Shown here: positions 1 to 10,200 of the stretch, in pieces
Layout: the number at the start of each line of letters is the position of its first letter
Position numbering within the stretch: the stretch's first letter is position 1
Source: Polyrhizophydium stewartii
Lineage: Eukaryota; Chytridiomycota; Chytridiomycetes; Rhizophydiales
DNA: 27,015 nt
Reading direction: 5' to 3'
NCBI GenBank assembly: GCA_027604665.1
Contig: JADGIZ010000097.1
Coordinates: 1 to 27,015, forward strand
Position numbers and translations under genes: made by a program
The notes under the pieces: model-generated
What the model was told of the DNA's origin: nothing
Database searches by the model: none
What the model saw: only the letters and a program-made list of their open reading frames with translations

Positions 1-235
1 GGCTCGCGGGGCCTGCGGCGGGAGCGACGGCGGGCTCAACAACCTTTGGCGGCGCGGGCGGGACGGCGGGCGCCGGGCTGGCGTTGCTCGGCTTCTTGTT
101 GTTGGCGGGTCCGGCGGTTGGTGCAGGCGGCGGGACGGAGACGGAGGCGTCCGAGGGGCTGGCGGCGGTTGCGGGTGCGCTGGCGGCGGTGCTGCTTGTC
201 TTGTTGCTGCTGCCGCCTTTCTTCTTGCTCGGCAT
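1..235 (-). CDS. Partial low-complexity Ala/Pro/Ser-rich protein (N-terminal 78 residues only)
   Basis: The minus strand from the ATG at 235-233 stays open to the window edge. It encodes a lysine-rich start (MPSKKKGGSSNK) followed by an Ala, Pro, Ser and Thr-rich stretch with an NNKKPSN patch. The frame is uninterrupted for 78 codons and reads as a disordered, positively charged N-terminus. The other frames here give Cys/Arg-rich or Gln/Arg-rich strings that look like shadows. The gene is head to head with the DJ-1-like gene, with 164 bases between the two start codons. The rest of the gene lies outside the window, so no function can be named. It could be a nuclear or RNA-associated protein, but that is a guess from composition alone. 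Confidence 0.5.
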   Translation of the reverse strand, partial: MPSKKKGGSSNKTSSTAASAPATAASPSDASVSVPPPAPTAGPANNKKPSNASPAPAVPPAPPKVVEPAVAPAAGPAS

Positions 236-399
236 GTGGGCGGGCGTCGCCGGCGCAGCGGCGATCGGACGAGGTGGTGTGTTCCCGGAGCAGGGCAATA
301 TTCGCCAAGCCGCGCCAAGTATGCACGTCCATGTCATGCGCGCGCATATGGCCGCACCGCCTGCGCGGCCAAGACCTTCCCCAACAAGCAGCAACCCAC
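236..399. promoter_or_regulatory. Shared divergent intergenic region
   Basis: These 164 bases separate the start codons of the minus-strand partial gene and the plus-strand DJ-1-like gene, so both promoters must lie here or overlap the 5' coding ends. No TATA box or CCAAT box is obvious. The call rests on gene orientation only. Confidence 0.35.
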
Positions 400-1038
400 A
401 TGACCCCGCCGCCCACGCCCGAGAACCCGCTCATCATCGACATCCTCGTCTACCCCGGCGCAGACGAGCTCGACATCATCGCGCCGCTCGAGGTGCTGCG
501 CAGCGCCGAGCTTGCCGGCGCGCCGATGCGCGTTCGCCTGGTCCGCGTCGGGTCCTCTGACCCCGTGGTCCTGACGCACGGCATCGAGTTGAAACCCTGG
601 CAGGTCCTGGTTCCCGGCGAGGCTCACGTCGTTGTGGTGCCCGGCGGCGGCTGGGCTGCCCGCGCACCTGTCGGAACATGGGCCGAGTACCAGACCGGCG
701 AGATTCCGGGGGTGCTGCGCTCCATTGCCGCCATGCGGAAGGACACTATCTTCGCTTCGGTGTGCACCGGCGCGATGCTGCTCGCTGCGGCCGGCATCAT
801 CAACGCATCGACCAAGGCAACGACGCATCACGCGGCGTGGGCGGACCTCGAGGCCGCGACGGGCGTGCCCGTTGTCAAGCAGCGTTTCGTCGATGACGGC
901 AACGTGCTGTCTGCAGGCGGCGTGACAAGCGGCCTCGATCTCTCGCTGCACATCATCGAGCGCTTCATCGGCAAAGAGATGTCGATCAAGTGCAGCAAGC
1001 GTGTTGAGTATCCCGCCGATGTGATCGGCTATGTCTGA
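400..1038 (+). CDS. DJ-1/PfpI family protein (isonitrile hydratase/GlxA-like class I glutamine amidotransferase fold)
   Basis: A single-exon protein of 212 residues. After a short Pro-rich start (MTPPPTPENP) it opens with a beta strand and the family motif ILVYPGADELDIIAPLEVL, which places the conserved acidic residue of the first loop. The nucleophile elbow reads SVCTGAMLLAAAG with Cys122, followed by KATTHHAAW, which supplies the His region, and by FVDDGNVLSAGGVTSGLDLSLHII. That order is typical of isonitrile hydratase-like DJ-1/PfpI proteins and of the N-terminal domain of GlxA regulators. No AraC DNA-binding domain follows, so a regulator is unlikely. Members may act as hydratases, glyoxalase-like enzymes or stress proteins; the substrate cannot be read from the sequence. 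An upstream in-frame ATG at 46 would add 118 Arg/Cys-rich residues antisense to the neighbouring gene and was rejected. The gene is convergent with DNAI2, 143 bases away. Confidence 0.88.
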   Translation: MTPPPTPENPLIIDILVYPGADELDIIAPLEVLRSAELAGAPMRVRLVRVGSSDPVVLTHGIELKPWQVLVPGEAHVVVVPGGGWAARAPVGTWAEYQTGEIPGVLRSIAAMRKDTIFASVCTGAMLLAAAGIINASTKATTHHAAWADLEAATGVPVVKQRFVDDGNVLSAGGVTSGLDLSLHIIERFIGKEMSIKCSKRVEYPADVIGYV

Positions 1039-1088
1039 CCTCCAATGAACCATTTATGCGCGCTCGTTGATGGAGGCGTCAGCTTGCG

Positions 1089-1191
1089 CCGCCTCAGGGG
1101 GCGTGTGTGTTGTGTGTTGAAGGGCAGGGGCGGAGCGCCCGCTTTATTACGCATACCCTTGGGGCCTCGCGATGTACCGCCTCAGGGGGCG
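1089..1191. repeat. 15-base direct repeat in the DJ-1/DNAI2 convergent gap
   Basis: The sequence CCGCCTCAGGGGGCG occurs at 1089-1103 and again at 1177-1191. The second copy covers the stop codon of DNAI2 (1182-1184 on the minus strand). The copies are 88 bases apart in the short region between the 3' ends of the two genes. No function is evident. Confidence 0.6.
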
Positions 1192-3719
1192 GCCGGCTCG
1201 GCTGCCGCCGCAGATGCGCCGTCGGCTGCCGGCGCGGCCGTCGCGCTGTCGCCTCCGGTCTTGCTGTCGAACTCCTGAATGCGCGCCATTGCAGCCTCCT
1301 TGACCAGACCCGATCCGTCGTCGATGTAGCTGAAAAAGTCTTCCTCGCATGTCTTGATCAGCTCCTCGAGTGCGGCACCGGTGGGCCGCGACGCGCCAGA
1401 GTTGGGACGCTTCTGCGCCGCTTTGATGCGCTTCTCGCGCGCCGAGCTCTCCAGCGTCTTTTCGCGCTTGGCCTCGCGCTCGAGCATCTGTGAAAAGATG
1501 GACTTTTCGTTGTTCTGCAGCCGCGAGAGGCCCTCGGACAGCTCAAAGATGGTTGTTGAGCCGTCTCGTGCAGCCGTTGCAAGGATCTTGCCGTGCTCTT
1601 GCGCCTTGATGCAGTGGATCGGCGAGTTGCACACCTATGCGCGCAATCGACGGCGCATTGGATCAGCCCTCCACGCTCCAGGCGAACCGCTCGGCAGCCA
1701 AGTCGACACCAACCTGCACCGTCAACGTTGGCTCGTTCTGCTTGAAAATGTAGTCCCAAACATCAAATGTACCGTCGATCTTGGACGTGAAGAAGACCGA
1801 AGGCCGCGCCGGGCTCCAGCAGCCATCGGTCAGATAGTGCATGCTGTACTTTGTCGACATGATTGGCGATCGCACGTCCTCGGACCAGATCTGTGCGTGG
1901 CGCGGGTTCTAAAATGAGCTCGGCGATGTGGCGGGACGCTTGCAGTGCGCATTCATCTCACTTGTGCTTTCCAGTCGCCCACTGTCAGGAAGTTCTTGAG
2001 GAAGAAGGGATTGCGCTGGAGCGCATACACTGGGCCGTGGTGGCCGGGATAGATGTGCGTGATCTTTTCGGACGGGTTCTTGGCTTTTTTGTTACACATG
2101 AACACACTGCCGTTCTCGGATCCGATCATGAATTTGGTCGGCTGAGTTGCAGTGCGACAGAACAGTCAGTGATTCGTCACGGAGAAAAGCCAAGTGACCA
2201 GAGGGCCACAAACCATGGTTGTCTCAAAGTCGAGCACTGTGCCGCCAACAATCGTTCCGTTCTTTTCGGGATCAATGAGCATTGTCTCTGTTGGCTCGCT
2301 GAGCTTGCGTATGTCCCACCAAAGGACCTGCCCGTCGGTCGAGACCGAGAAAAACTCGGAGCCTATTGCCCCGATATCAGCCGTGTGCATGCGCCGTTAC
2401 AAGTGCGGCACCTCGCGCGGCAGCACCTGACTTGGACTGGACCCATGCGACGTTGTAGACAGGGTCGCGGTGGCTTTTTTCAATAGGCGACGTATCGACG
2501 GGAAACGATCCCTTGCGCGTGTCCCAGAACGCTGCAGAAGACAACCGAGTCAGCGTCGACGCTGAAAGAGGCAGCAAACGCACCCCGCGGCAGCGGGCTC
2601 ACACAGCAGGCCGTTGTACGAGCCGCCGACGAGGATGTGCGGGTCCTTTGGGTTGTACTTGATGCAGACGATCGGTGAGTTTGGCGAAAGCGTCTGCTCG
2701 GGCGAGTTTGGGTTCTCGACATCCCAGATGTACGAGTCGAGCGACATGTTTGCCGGCATAGCCTGAAAGTCGAGAACAGAGTACGCGACAGCGATCTTGT
2801 GCCCGTCGTCGGGATACCACGACAAGTACGAGGCCGCGCGCTTGATGGAGTTGGGGTCTCTGTTCTCGCCAAGCGACTCAGCTCCCGCGCTGTGATATGC
2901 AGCGGGCCTGGAAAACAACGCACCTGTACACATTGATGGACTTTGCTGCTGGAGGCTCAGCCGAAATGCTGTCGACGGCCTCGACAAAGTATTCTTCGTA
3001 AATGTCGATGGCGTTGTTCTGCTTGATGCAGTGCTCCATGGACTGCGTTGCCGTGCAGTCGCAATCAGCATCCAGCGGCAGTAACCGGGACTGCAGCGTG
3101 TGCGCGCACATCGCCCAGCGCCTTGATTGCGCGCATGTACTCCTCGTCTTTCTCGATCTTCTTTCTGTATCGAATCGTGTGTTCAACGTCATTGGGGTCG
3201 ACATCCTTGGGCCAGCCGCCTTGGGTGTGCAAGATGCCGCGGTTTGTGAACGAGAAGCTCTCAGTGTTTACCTGTGTGGCGGCGTCGTGGTTCATGTCAG
3301 CCAGGTCGCCGACGACCACACAACAACAATGGCGGCGCGTCCGGCACCCAACCACGTCCGGCTGACGACCGATGGTCGGCCTCCCAGATGCTCAAGTGCC
3401 TCCGCGGGTGCAGAGTGATGCTAGGCAGCGCCAGAGCAGACCCTCACAGGCGTGCGGCAGCCGCACACCTCGCAAGGCGCCATCGGCCTGGGCCTGGACC
3501 GCACGCTCGCGAATCTCCGTCCGCAAACACGCCCACCTCGTGCTCCGACTTCTCTGGAGCGCACTGAACCTCGGCTTGGCACGGGTTGCGCTCGGCGTAG
3601 TTCTTCATATACGATGGGTCGGGCGGCACGCTGACCGACAGCTCCGCGGGCTTCTCCGAGAAGAGTGGCTGGCGGCCAAAGTCCTTCCGCTTGCGCTGAT
3701 ACACATAGACAATCTCCAT
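1182..3719 (-). CDS. DNAI2: Axonemal dynein intermediate chain 2 (outer arm, IC69/ODA6 type)
   Basis: Nine exons, in coding order 3537-3719, 3110-3271, 2924-3042, 2603-2859, 2427-2531, 2214-2362, 1962-2141, 1714-1890 and 1182-1634, give 594 residues, close to the roughly 600 of animal DNAI2. The start [15 protein letters not shown] matches the family N-terminus. Collinear landmarks follow: [112 protein letters not shown] and [17 protein letters not shown]. These are the WD40 blades. A charged helical segment ([20 protein letters not shown]) and an Ala-rich tail end the protein. DNAI2 pairs with DNAI1 to carry the outer-arm dynein heavy chains on the axoneme, so the organism must build a motile flagellum. 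Introns are 64-79 bases except the first (265). All joins keep frame. Confidence 0.96.
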
Positions 3720-3860
3720 CGCTGCTGTTTGCAGGCAAGTCAGACTGGCCGGTCGGCCGCGCCATTTTCCTCGCTTCGCCGGGCGAGACCACGGTGCAAT
3801 GCGGCACAGCTGAGCGAGCAGGCTTCATTCAGAATACATGCGGCCGCTGGCGCAGACGCC

Positions 3861-4832
3861 TCACAGCTTGGCGCGCAGCGGCGGCTTGCTCAGCCGCCGG
3901 TTCTTGGTCGCCAGCTCGGGTGGGATCTCGCCAGTGAGAATATACTTGAGCACCGGCTTCCACAGCGCCTCGCGCATTGCCTTGAAGAAGAAGCCCATGT
4001 GGTCCACTTTGCTGAGCCCCAGGTCAGCAGGGTCAAGGTAGATCCATTCGACCTGCCCGTTGGGCACGAACTCGAGCATGTCGGAGGTGTGGCGAGCATC
4101 GATGGAGTTGTCGTCCGTGAAGGACAGCAGCATGGACTTGCCAGTCCACGCGCGCGCATGTGCGGCGTTTTCAGGCTCCCTGGCAAAGTAGCTCCGCGCG
4201 CGGGACCAGTACGACCACTGCTTGCCAACGCCGCCCGGCAGATTGGTCAAGCCCGCAATGTTGAGGTCGCCCGAGGGCAAGTAGTCGTAGAGCGCCACGA
4301 GGCCCGGGAAGAGAACGTAGTGCATGACGGCCATCCGCATGGACTTTGGGAACGTATAGCTCCCGTAGTATGCCGTACCGACAGTGACTTGCACGCTGCG
4401 GGCAACATGCTCCTGGTCCGGGTGAAGCATGATCATATGCCCGCCGACGCTGTGGCCGACGGCGACGAGCTCGCGCGAGGTGCCAAAGCGAGCACGCATG
4501 AAGTCGGTGACGCCCGGCGTATCGAGCCGCGCCCAGTCGTTGATGTCCGCCACGAATCCGCGCAGCGACTTGCTCGGCGGCATCGACCCGCCGACGCCTC
4601 TGTAGTCGAACGTGATCGCCGCGGCGACGCCGTTCTCAACGAGGAAAGAGGCGAAGCGAGCGTAGAAGCCCTGAGGCGTCGCCGTTGCCGAGGCAATGAC
4701 GACGATGGGTGCGTTGGCCGGCGCAGGTGTGCTGGGCTCAAACAGCACGGCGGCCAGCGCAAAGCCGTCACGCGCCGGCACGCTCAGCGGCATGGCCTTT
4801 GCAGTGGCGCCCGCAAGTGTCGATGTCGCCAT
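3861..4832 (-). CDS. Alpha/beta hydrolase (COG4757-like)
   Basis: An intronless 323-residue protein. The fold starts with a beta hairpin (VPARDGFALAAVLFEP) and the strand PIVVIASATATPQGFYARFA, followed by ITFDYRGVGGS. The nucleophile elbow is AVGHSVGGH with Ser128. The later motif WSYWSRARSYF and the segment SFTDDNSID, which provides the likely catalytic Asp near 240, precede KVDHMGFF with His278. This order matches the family of predicted hydrolases that carry a W..W.R..Y motif before the acid. Such proteins are probable esterases or acyl hydrolases of unknown substrate. No signal peptide is seen, so a cytosolic location is likely. It lies tandem between DNAI2 (141 bases downstream) and the F-BAR gene (66 bases upstream). 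The large plus-strand reading frame that overlaps it is an antisense shadow. Confidence 0.92.
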   Translation of the reverse strand: MATSTLAGATAKAMPLSVPARDGFALAAVLFEPSTPAPANAPIVVIASATATPQGFYARFASFLVENGVAAAITFDYRGVGGSMPPSKSLRGFVADINDWARLDTPGVTDFMRARFGTSRELVAVGHSVGGHMIMLHPDQEHVARSVQVTVGTAYYGSYTFPKSMRMAVMHYVLFPGLVALYDYLPSGDLNIAGLTNLPGGVGKQWSYWSRARSYFAREPENAAHARAWTGKSMLLSFTDDNSIDARHTSDMLEFVPNGQVEWIYLDPADLGLSKVDHMGFFFKAMREALWKPVLKYILTGEIPPELATKNRRLSKPPLRAKL

Positions 4833-4886
4833 CTGAGAGGAGAAACTTTCGGATCACGGCGGGCAACATTTGGCCGCACGTCCGAG

Positions 4887-4892
4887 CACGTG
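4887..4892. promoter_or_regulatory. CACGTG E-box upstream of the hydrolase
   Basis: A palindromic CACGTG, extended on the plus strand to CACGTGAC, sits in the 66-base gap upstream of the hydrolase start at 4832 and just after the F-BAR stop codon. CACGTG is the core bound by bHLH factors such as fungal Cbf1. It is a candidate only, because a 6-base site can occur by chance in GC-rich DNA. Confidence 0.3.
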
Positions 4893-4898
4893 ACGACT

Positions 4899-7258
4899 TT
4901 AGTTGCACTGCGAAGTGTAGTTGCCCGGCACAAAGCCCTCACGGCCGTCGCCGCGGCAGAGCCACCAGCCATCATCCTGCTTCTGCAGCACGTCGAGAAT
5001 CTGGCCAGCCTTGACTGTCATTTCGTGCGAAGACGGAGCGGCCTCGAAATCATACTCGACACGCACGCGGCCCAAGCTCGGCTTGCTGACGGCCGCGTCG
5101 CCAACGGGGATCATGCCGCTAAACTTCTCCTGCTGCACGCTGCGGCTCGGGCTCTGGCTATGCGCCGATCCGGCCGCAGGGCTCATGCTCAGGCTCTGCG
5201 AATGACCGTGCATCTGCGCAAAGGGATTGCTCATCTGGGACGACGGCGAGTCGCCCATGCCAAAGCCTGCAATGTTGTCCTTGCTGCGGGGCAGATCCAT
5301 GTCGAGCGATGCCTGCTGAGGCGTTTGGCCCGTGCCTCCGGACGCAGGCGAAGGCGAAGTTGCCGTGCGCGGGTGGAAACTGCCGGCCCGTTGGTGCGCC
5401 GGAGTGGGCGGCTCAGGCGCCGCAGTGCCATCGATGCCGGCGATATACACCATAAGCTTGTGACGCTTCGAGAGAAGCGTGTCGATGCGTTTCTCAATAT
5501 TCGCTTTCTCATCAAGGAGATCGTCCATGGCGCGTGCATCGGGGCTGGCGCTCGCCTTGAGCGTTTGGTCAGTTGCTTGGGGTGGCGACCGAGGTGATGG
5601 TGGCATAAGCGGCGCACCTTCTCTGAGAGGACGCTCATGAGCAAGTCGATACCCTGGCGCTTTTTGTCAACCTCGAGGGCTTCCTTCTCGAGTAGCTTTG
5701 CGCGATCCGCGGCCTTGCGGCGTCCCTGCTTCCCAGGCAAGGCCACGATTTGGTCTTCTATCTGATCGTCATTCTTGTCGTCGCGAGTGCGCTGAGCACC
5801 GCGCAGTAAGGTTTTCTTGCCAATGTCTGCCTCTTGCGTGTCGCTGATGTGCAGATCGCCTGGTAGAGCCTCGCCCGTGCGATTCATCATAACCAGCATA
5901 TCCATGTCGGCCTTGGCATCGATGGCTGCAATGACCTGCGTCATGAGCTGAACCGAGCGCTCCATCTTTGGTGCCATTGCAGCGTAGAGGTCGACATGAC
6001 TCTGCAGCGCCGCCTTGCTGAACAGAATGCGGTTTTCTTCGTCTTCCTTCTGCACCGCCTGCATTCGGCATACATCGGCGGAGGTACAGTGTCAATTCTC
6101 GTCCTGAAAGACAGGCGATAGCCAGGGAGCAAATCGAGACTTGCGTCGAGCTGGCCAGGAATGATCTCGCTGAAGTGCTTGTTCTTATACTCGTTGCACT
6201 GAGCCATGCACTGCTTATACGCGACACCGGCCTCTTGGGCTGCGACCGCCTTCTTCTCGGAATCGCCGCGCAGCTGCGTCACGGGAGCTGAATCAGCGAG
6301 TGTCTCTTTGTGTTGCCGTAAACGGCGCCTTCCTACCTGATCGACTTGCTTTTTTGTGGCGTTTTGGTCCTTGTTGGCCCTCTCAAACTCACTCCGCGCT
6401 GACTCCATATCTTTCATGGCTCTGTCGTACTTTTGGCTCGCCTTCTCGACGGCATCGACCCATTTCTTGAGTTCTGCGTTGGCCTTGCGGATCTCGTCAA
6501 AGTGCTGCACCAGGATTACTCGAGTCAGAGAGGCAGATGACGTTACGTCGGATCAGGTGTGCCGTGCCTGCTTGTTGCTCTTCTCATTGTCCTTGCCGCG
6601 GTGCTTGATGCTCTTGCGCACATCCGTGTCGAGTTTCTCGCTCAGCTCCAGGTGGTAGTTTGCAATGGACTCTGTTTCCGTCAACACAGCGAGCCAGCTT
6701 TGCGAAAGCGTGCTATCAACGGACCAAAAGCAAACCAGACTTGGTCAGCACCGGTGCTTGATGGTTTCATAGCCCGTATGACCACATCGCGGCTGCGCAC
6801 CTGCCAAGGATCGCCTTTGAAAAGCTGCTCTTGTCGGAGGCTTTTCGCATGATCTCGTCCTTGTGCTGTTTGGCGACACGGAGCATGCTGCGTGCGTAGT
6901 CGGCCTCGATCGACGCAACCTGCTTCATAAAGTCGTTGACCTTTTCCATGAACTGTGCGCCTTGGTCGGCGTAGCTCTCCACCAGCGGAACCTGGTCCTG
7001 CAGATAGTGCCGCATGCGTGGAAATTACACAACAGCCACGCAGGCGACCCAGATACGAGCCGCGTGTGGTCAGCTCAGGGGTCTGCGGCACGGACAAACC
7101 GATGGCAGGCGGTCGGATATCGCGGCTTGCGGCCGCTGGTTGAAGTGGGCTCCATATGCGGAGGGCGAGGCGAGCATCTGGCGGACGTGTGGAGCCGCCG
7201 GAAATACACATGCGCGAGCGAGCAGGCGCCTCACCCATAGATCGCGGCCGAAGCTCAT
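4899..7258 (-). CDS. F-BAR and SH3 membrane-curvature/actin adaptor (TOCA-1/CIP4/Bzz1-like)
   Basis: Seven exons in coding order (7235-7258, 6801-6997, 6568-6712, 6337-6504, 6145-6273, 5618-6058, 4899-5555) give 586 residues. The 24-base first exon encodes MSFGRDLW and joins exon 2 at DQVPLVESYADQG, rebuilding the LWDQ start typical of CIP4-family F-BAR domains. The F-BAR domain runs to about residue 280 (FMEKVNDFMKQVASIEADYA, SWLAVLTETESIANYH, HFDEIRKANAELKKWVDAVE, YKQCMAQCNEYKNKHFSEII). A second coiled coil near 335-410 resembles an HR1 region. A Ser/Gln/Pro-rich linker follows. One C-terminal SH3 domain (about 530-584) shows YDFEA, DGWWLCR and GFVPGNY. Relatives bend plasma membrane and recruit WASP/Arp2/3 during endocytosis. 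Bzz1 usually has two SH3 domains, so this single-SH3 form is closer to TOCA/CIP4. Two introns must use GC donors. Confidence 0.88.
6059..6144 (-). other. GC-AG intron in the F-BAR gene
   Basis: The exon ends at GAC (QLD) and the intron opens with GCAAGT, the full GC-donor consensus. It closes with AATGCAG before GCGGTGCAG. No GT donor preserves the frame: the only candidate a few bases on gives the wrong phase, and earlier acceptors run into an in-frame TGA. Confidence 0.75.
6505..6567 (-). other. Probable GC-AG intron in the F-BAR gene
   Basis: The upstream exon reads EKSNKQ and would soon hit an in-frame TGA; no GT lies between. A GC donor CAG|GCACGG joined to GTGCAG|CAC gives KSNKQHFDEIRK, which aligns without a gap to the F-BAR helix of the family. 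A CTGAC branch-like site lies upstream of the acceptor. The donor is weaker than the other GC donors. Confidence 0.6.
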
Positions 7259-7299
7259 GCTCGATTTTGGGCAAGGTTCGCGACTTGCCCCGAGCCGCA
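7259..7299. promoter_or_regulatory. 41-base divergent promoter gap
   Basis: Only 41 bases lie between the start codons of the F-BAR gene (7258, minus) and the coiled-coil gene (7300, plus). Both transcripts must start inside this gap or with 5' ends overlapping the opposite gene. No clear box is seen. If either start is wrong, the gap is larger. Confidence 0.35.
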
Positions 7300-10200
7300 A
7301 TGACAAGCCGGCCAGCTTTCAGCATCTACTCGTCCGCAGCGGATGCAAACGCAGACAGCGGAGATGCAGCCACCGGTGGAGGTAGCGACAGGCCTGAGCG
7401 CGTGCCACGTATCGCACCAAGGTCTCAAGGTCCGTCGGAGTCGTCTGCAGGCACTTGCTGCCTTGGAGGCTCATGCGTTTTAGCTTGCTGACCAACTCCT
7501 GCGTAAACAACCGCAGCGCTCATCTACGAGGTCCAGCTTAAGGAGGCCTTTGAAGGCGGCCCAAAGACGCCGTCGCGCGAGCGCGTGATGTGCTGCTTCC
7601 GCATCCTCGGCGACCTCGTACCTCAGGCGGGCACCTTCAGCCCGGTCCTCAAGGTCATCAAGGACGAGCTCGAGCGGTCCGTGTTTTCAAAAGGCCTGAC
7701 ATCCGCGGACCGCGAGCCTTTTGTCGAACGCATTCCTTTCTTTTCGCTGGTTGACCGCATTGACCAAGTGCGGTGAGTGAGACGGATGCACGTCCGGCCA
7801 GCCGGGCTGCTGAGAAGGCCTTCTTGTATCACAGGGCGGCGGAAAGCCAAAGAACACATGCGGTCCTGGACGACTTGCACCAAAAGCTCAAGTTTCGCGA
7901 CCATGACTTGCAAATCCTATACAAGAAGAACCTTGTCCTCAAGTGCGTATCGCTTTCAAAATACGTATCGATTGACTTCTCGTCTGACGACCTCCTCCAG
8001 GCAGGAGATCTCTGAGCACGAGAACCATCAGAAGCGGCTGCGAGAAGACATTGCCCGGCTTGAATCAGAGATCCAGCGCCACGAGCGCGAGAAGAACGAA
8101 ATTCGGATGGCCTCGATTCGTGAAGAAGACGAGCTCAAGAAACAGATTGAGCAGCTGCAGGTCTGATTGCATCTTGCGCTGAAAACTGCAGGATCAACCA
8201 AAGCTGACGACGCTTCGCCGCTTTGTATGTATCACAGGCCAACCTAACCCAGTCAAACACAATCATTGAGAAGCTCACCATGTTCAAAGCCGCCTATAAC
8301 GACGCCTCAGACGGTGGGGCTGATTCGCAGGCCGTGTTTGATGGAAAGCATGCTGATTCTAGTCTGGTTGCACAGCAAGCAAGCTCGAAGACGAGCTCAA
8401 CAACAACAAACACGATCTTGTCGTTGATTCCAAGGCAGGCGAGGCCTCTGTGGAGTTTGCGTTACTTTGCTCGCTGACACGCGCGGAACTTCCAGGGAAT
8501 GCTCTCATACGATTTGCACCAGGCGAAGCAGCTTCAGCGACAGTTTGCCGAGATCTTGGACTTCCAGCTCGACGACTTTGATGCGACCCTTGCGCAGATT
8601 CGGAAAAAGCGCGAAATCATGCAGGGGGTTACCAATGGCCCGCGTCTCGAGGTGCAGGACGCCGAGACATTCGAGAAGGAGGTGAGCCTGTCCCAGTCGT
8701 GGACTTGGGCATGATAGCGGGTTTTAACGCCACGGCGGCAGCTCGATGATCTCTCGCGAGGGTTTCAAAACCGCATGAGCCAACTGCTCGCCGAGCTCAA
8801 ACTGCTCGAGGAACACACGAGCGGTCTCAAGCTCATCCAGAGCAAGTTCGAGGAGCAAAGAAACCTCACGACAGTTGACAGACTGACAGATATGACGCTT
8901 CGCAAATATGCCGCCGTGGTAAGAAGCATTTTCGGTTGACTCGCGCATGGATGCGGCTCGGCAGCCCACTGACAGCTCGCACGCGGACCGAAATATTCAG
9001 CTGCAGTATTCCTTGGACGGAGGCGAGTCATTTGCGTCATTCTCGGACACAAAGTTTTGCGCAAAGTGCGGTGCAAAGGTTGTGCAAGGATTTTCAAGCT
9101 TTTGTATTTGGACAGCTCCAAATGCTGACAGTGTTGGCGGATCTTGGTGGGGCCAAAAGCCTGTTGTTTGTCCGCACAATGGGCTGGTCTCCAAGTCTCT
9201 CGTCGTGCCTTCTACGTGGACACATATCCGGTTCATTCACCCGTCAATGCGACTGAGAACCTCGGCCCCGATTAGCGATGTAGAGTCCTCCTCTGGCACG
9301 CAAAAGCGCGCCGACGACGACCTGGATCCGGACTCGGTTGAGACAGAGGACGAAAACCGAAATGTAGGCTCGGATCAGCCTTGCGTCAGTGGGAGGCATG
9401 GAGTCTAAACCCTCAGTTGCAGGCGTCAAAGACTTTCCTGAGTATCTGGGGCGAGTACTATCACAGCCGCAAGGGCTTCAAGCCGACACTCAACCGCGCG
9501 TATCCGCTCCAGAAGCTCCTCAGCTTTATCCAAGAAATCTACGACATGCGATGGGCACTCGAGGAAAAGTACGATGAGACCGGAGTGCCCGAGGAAGCTG
9601 GGCTTCCCCGCTTCATTGTGAGGCCGCTACTTGCATCGGCGCGATCGGAAAAGTGTGTGCTGATTTACTCGCGGCTGCAGGACTTTTTCTACAAGATCAT
9701 ATTCGACCGCTACCAGATTCCCGAGATTGCGCTCAAGGCGGCACATGATGTGTTCCACGGCTTGCAGCAGCACGAAAAATCCAACCAAGTGAGCCGGTTT
9801 CGCAGTCAGTGAAAATGCAAAGGCTGCTAGTTGACAAACCCCGGAACATGCGCGGCAGATAGTTGGCATCTTTGTGCTGCATCTCAGTGGCGAGGAGGAC
9901 GTTTTGTGGAAGTATCACTACATGGCCAGGAAGCTGATTTTCAGCCGTCAAGAGCCAATGGACATGGCGAGGTATCGCCAGACAATCCTGATCATGTATC
10001 CGAACCAGCCGGTGCGAGGTTCGAATGACCACGCCGACCTGTTTGCTTTCGATCTGACAAAGCTGCCCTTCAGCGAGAGATGTATGACCAGATGGAGCTC
10101 GAGTACACTGCGTTCTGCAAGAACAAAGTCTCGCGCGAGTCAATCGAAGATCACTTGATCCACATGATGTCGACGGGCATTGAGCCCAACTTCAAGTTTG

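Noticed and set aside
84..260. Apparent membrane segment on the plus strand (Leu/Val-rich)
   Set aside because: It is the complement of an Ala/Pro/Lys-rich reading frame on the minus strand that starts at a good ATG; hydrophobic antisense strings are common opposite such sequence.
46..399. N-terminal extension of the DJ-1-like protein from the ATG at 46
   Set aside because: The added 118 residues are Arg/Cys/Ser-rich, unlike the family, and overlap the opposite-strand gene. The ATG at 400 gives the normal family length.
3372..5597. A 741-codon open frame on the plus strand
   Set aside because: It is antisense to DNAI2 exon 1, the whole hydrolase and the SH3 exon, and its product is an Arg/His/Ala-rich string without motifs. 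Long antisense frames are expected in GC-rich coding DNA.
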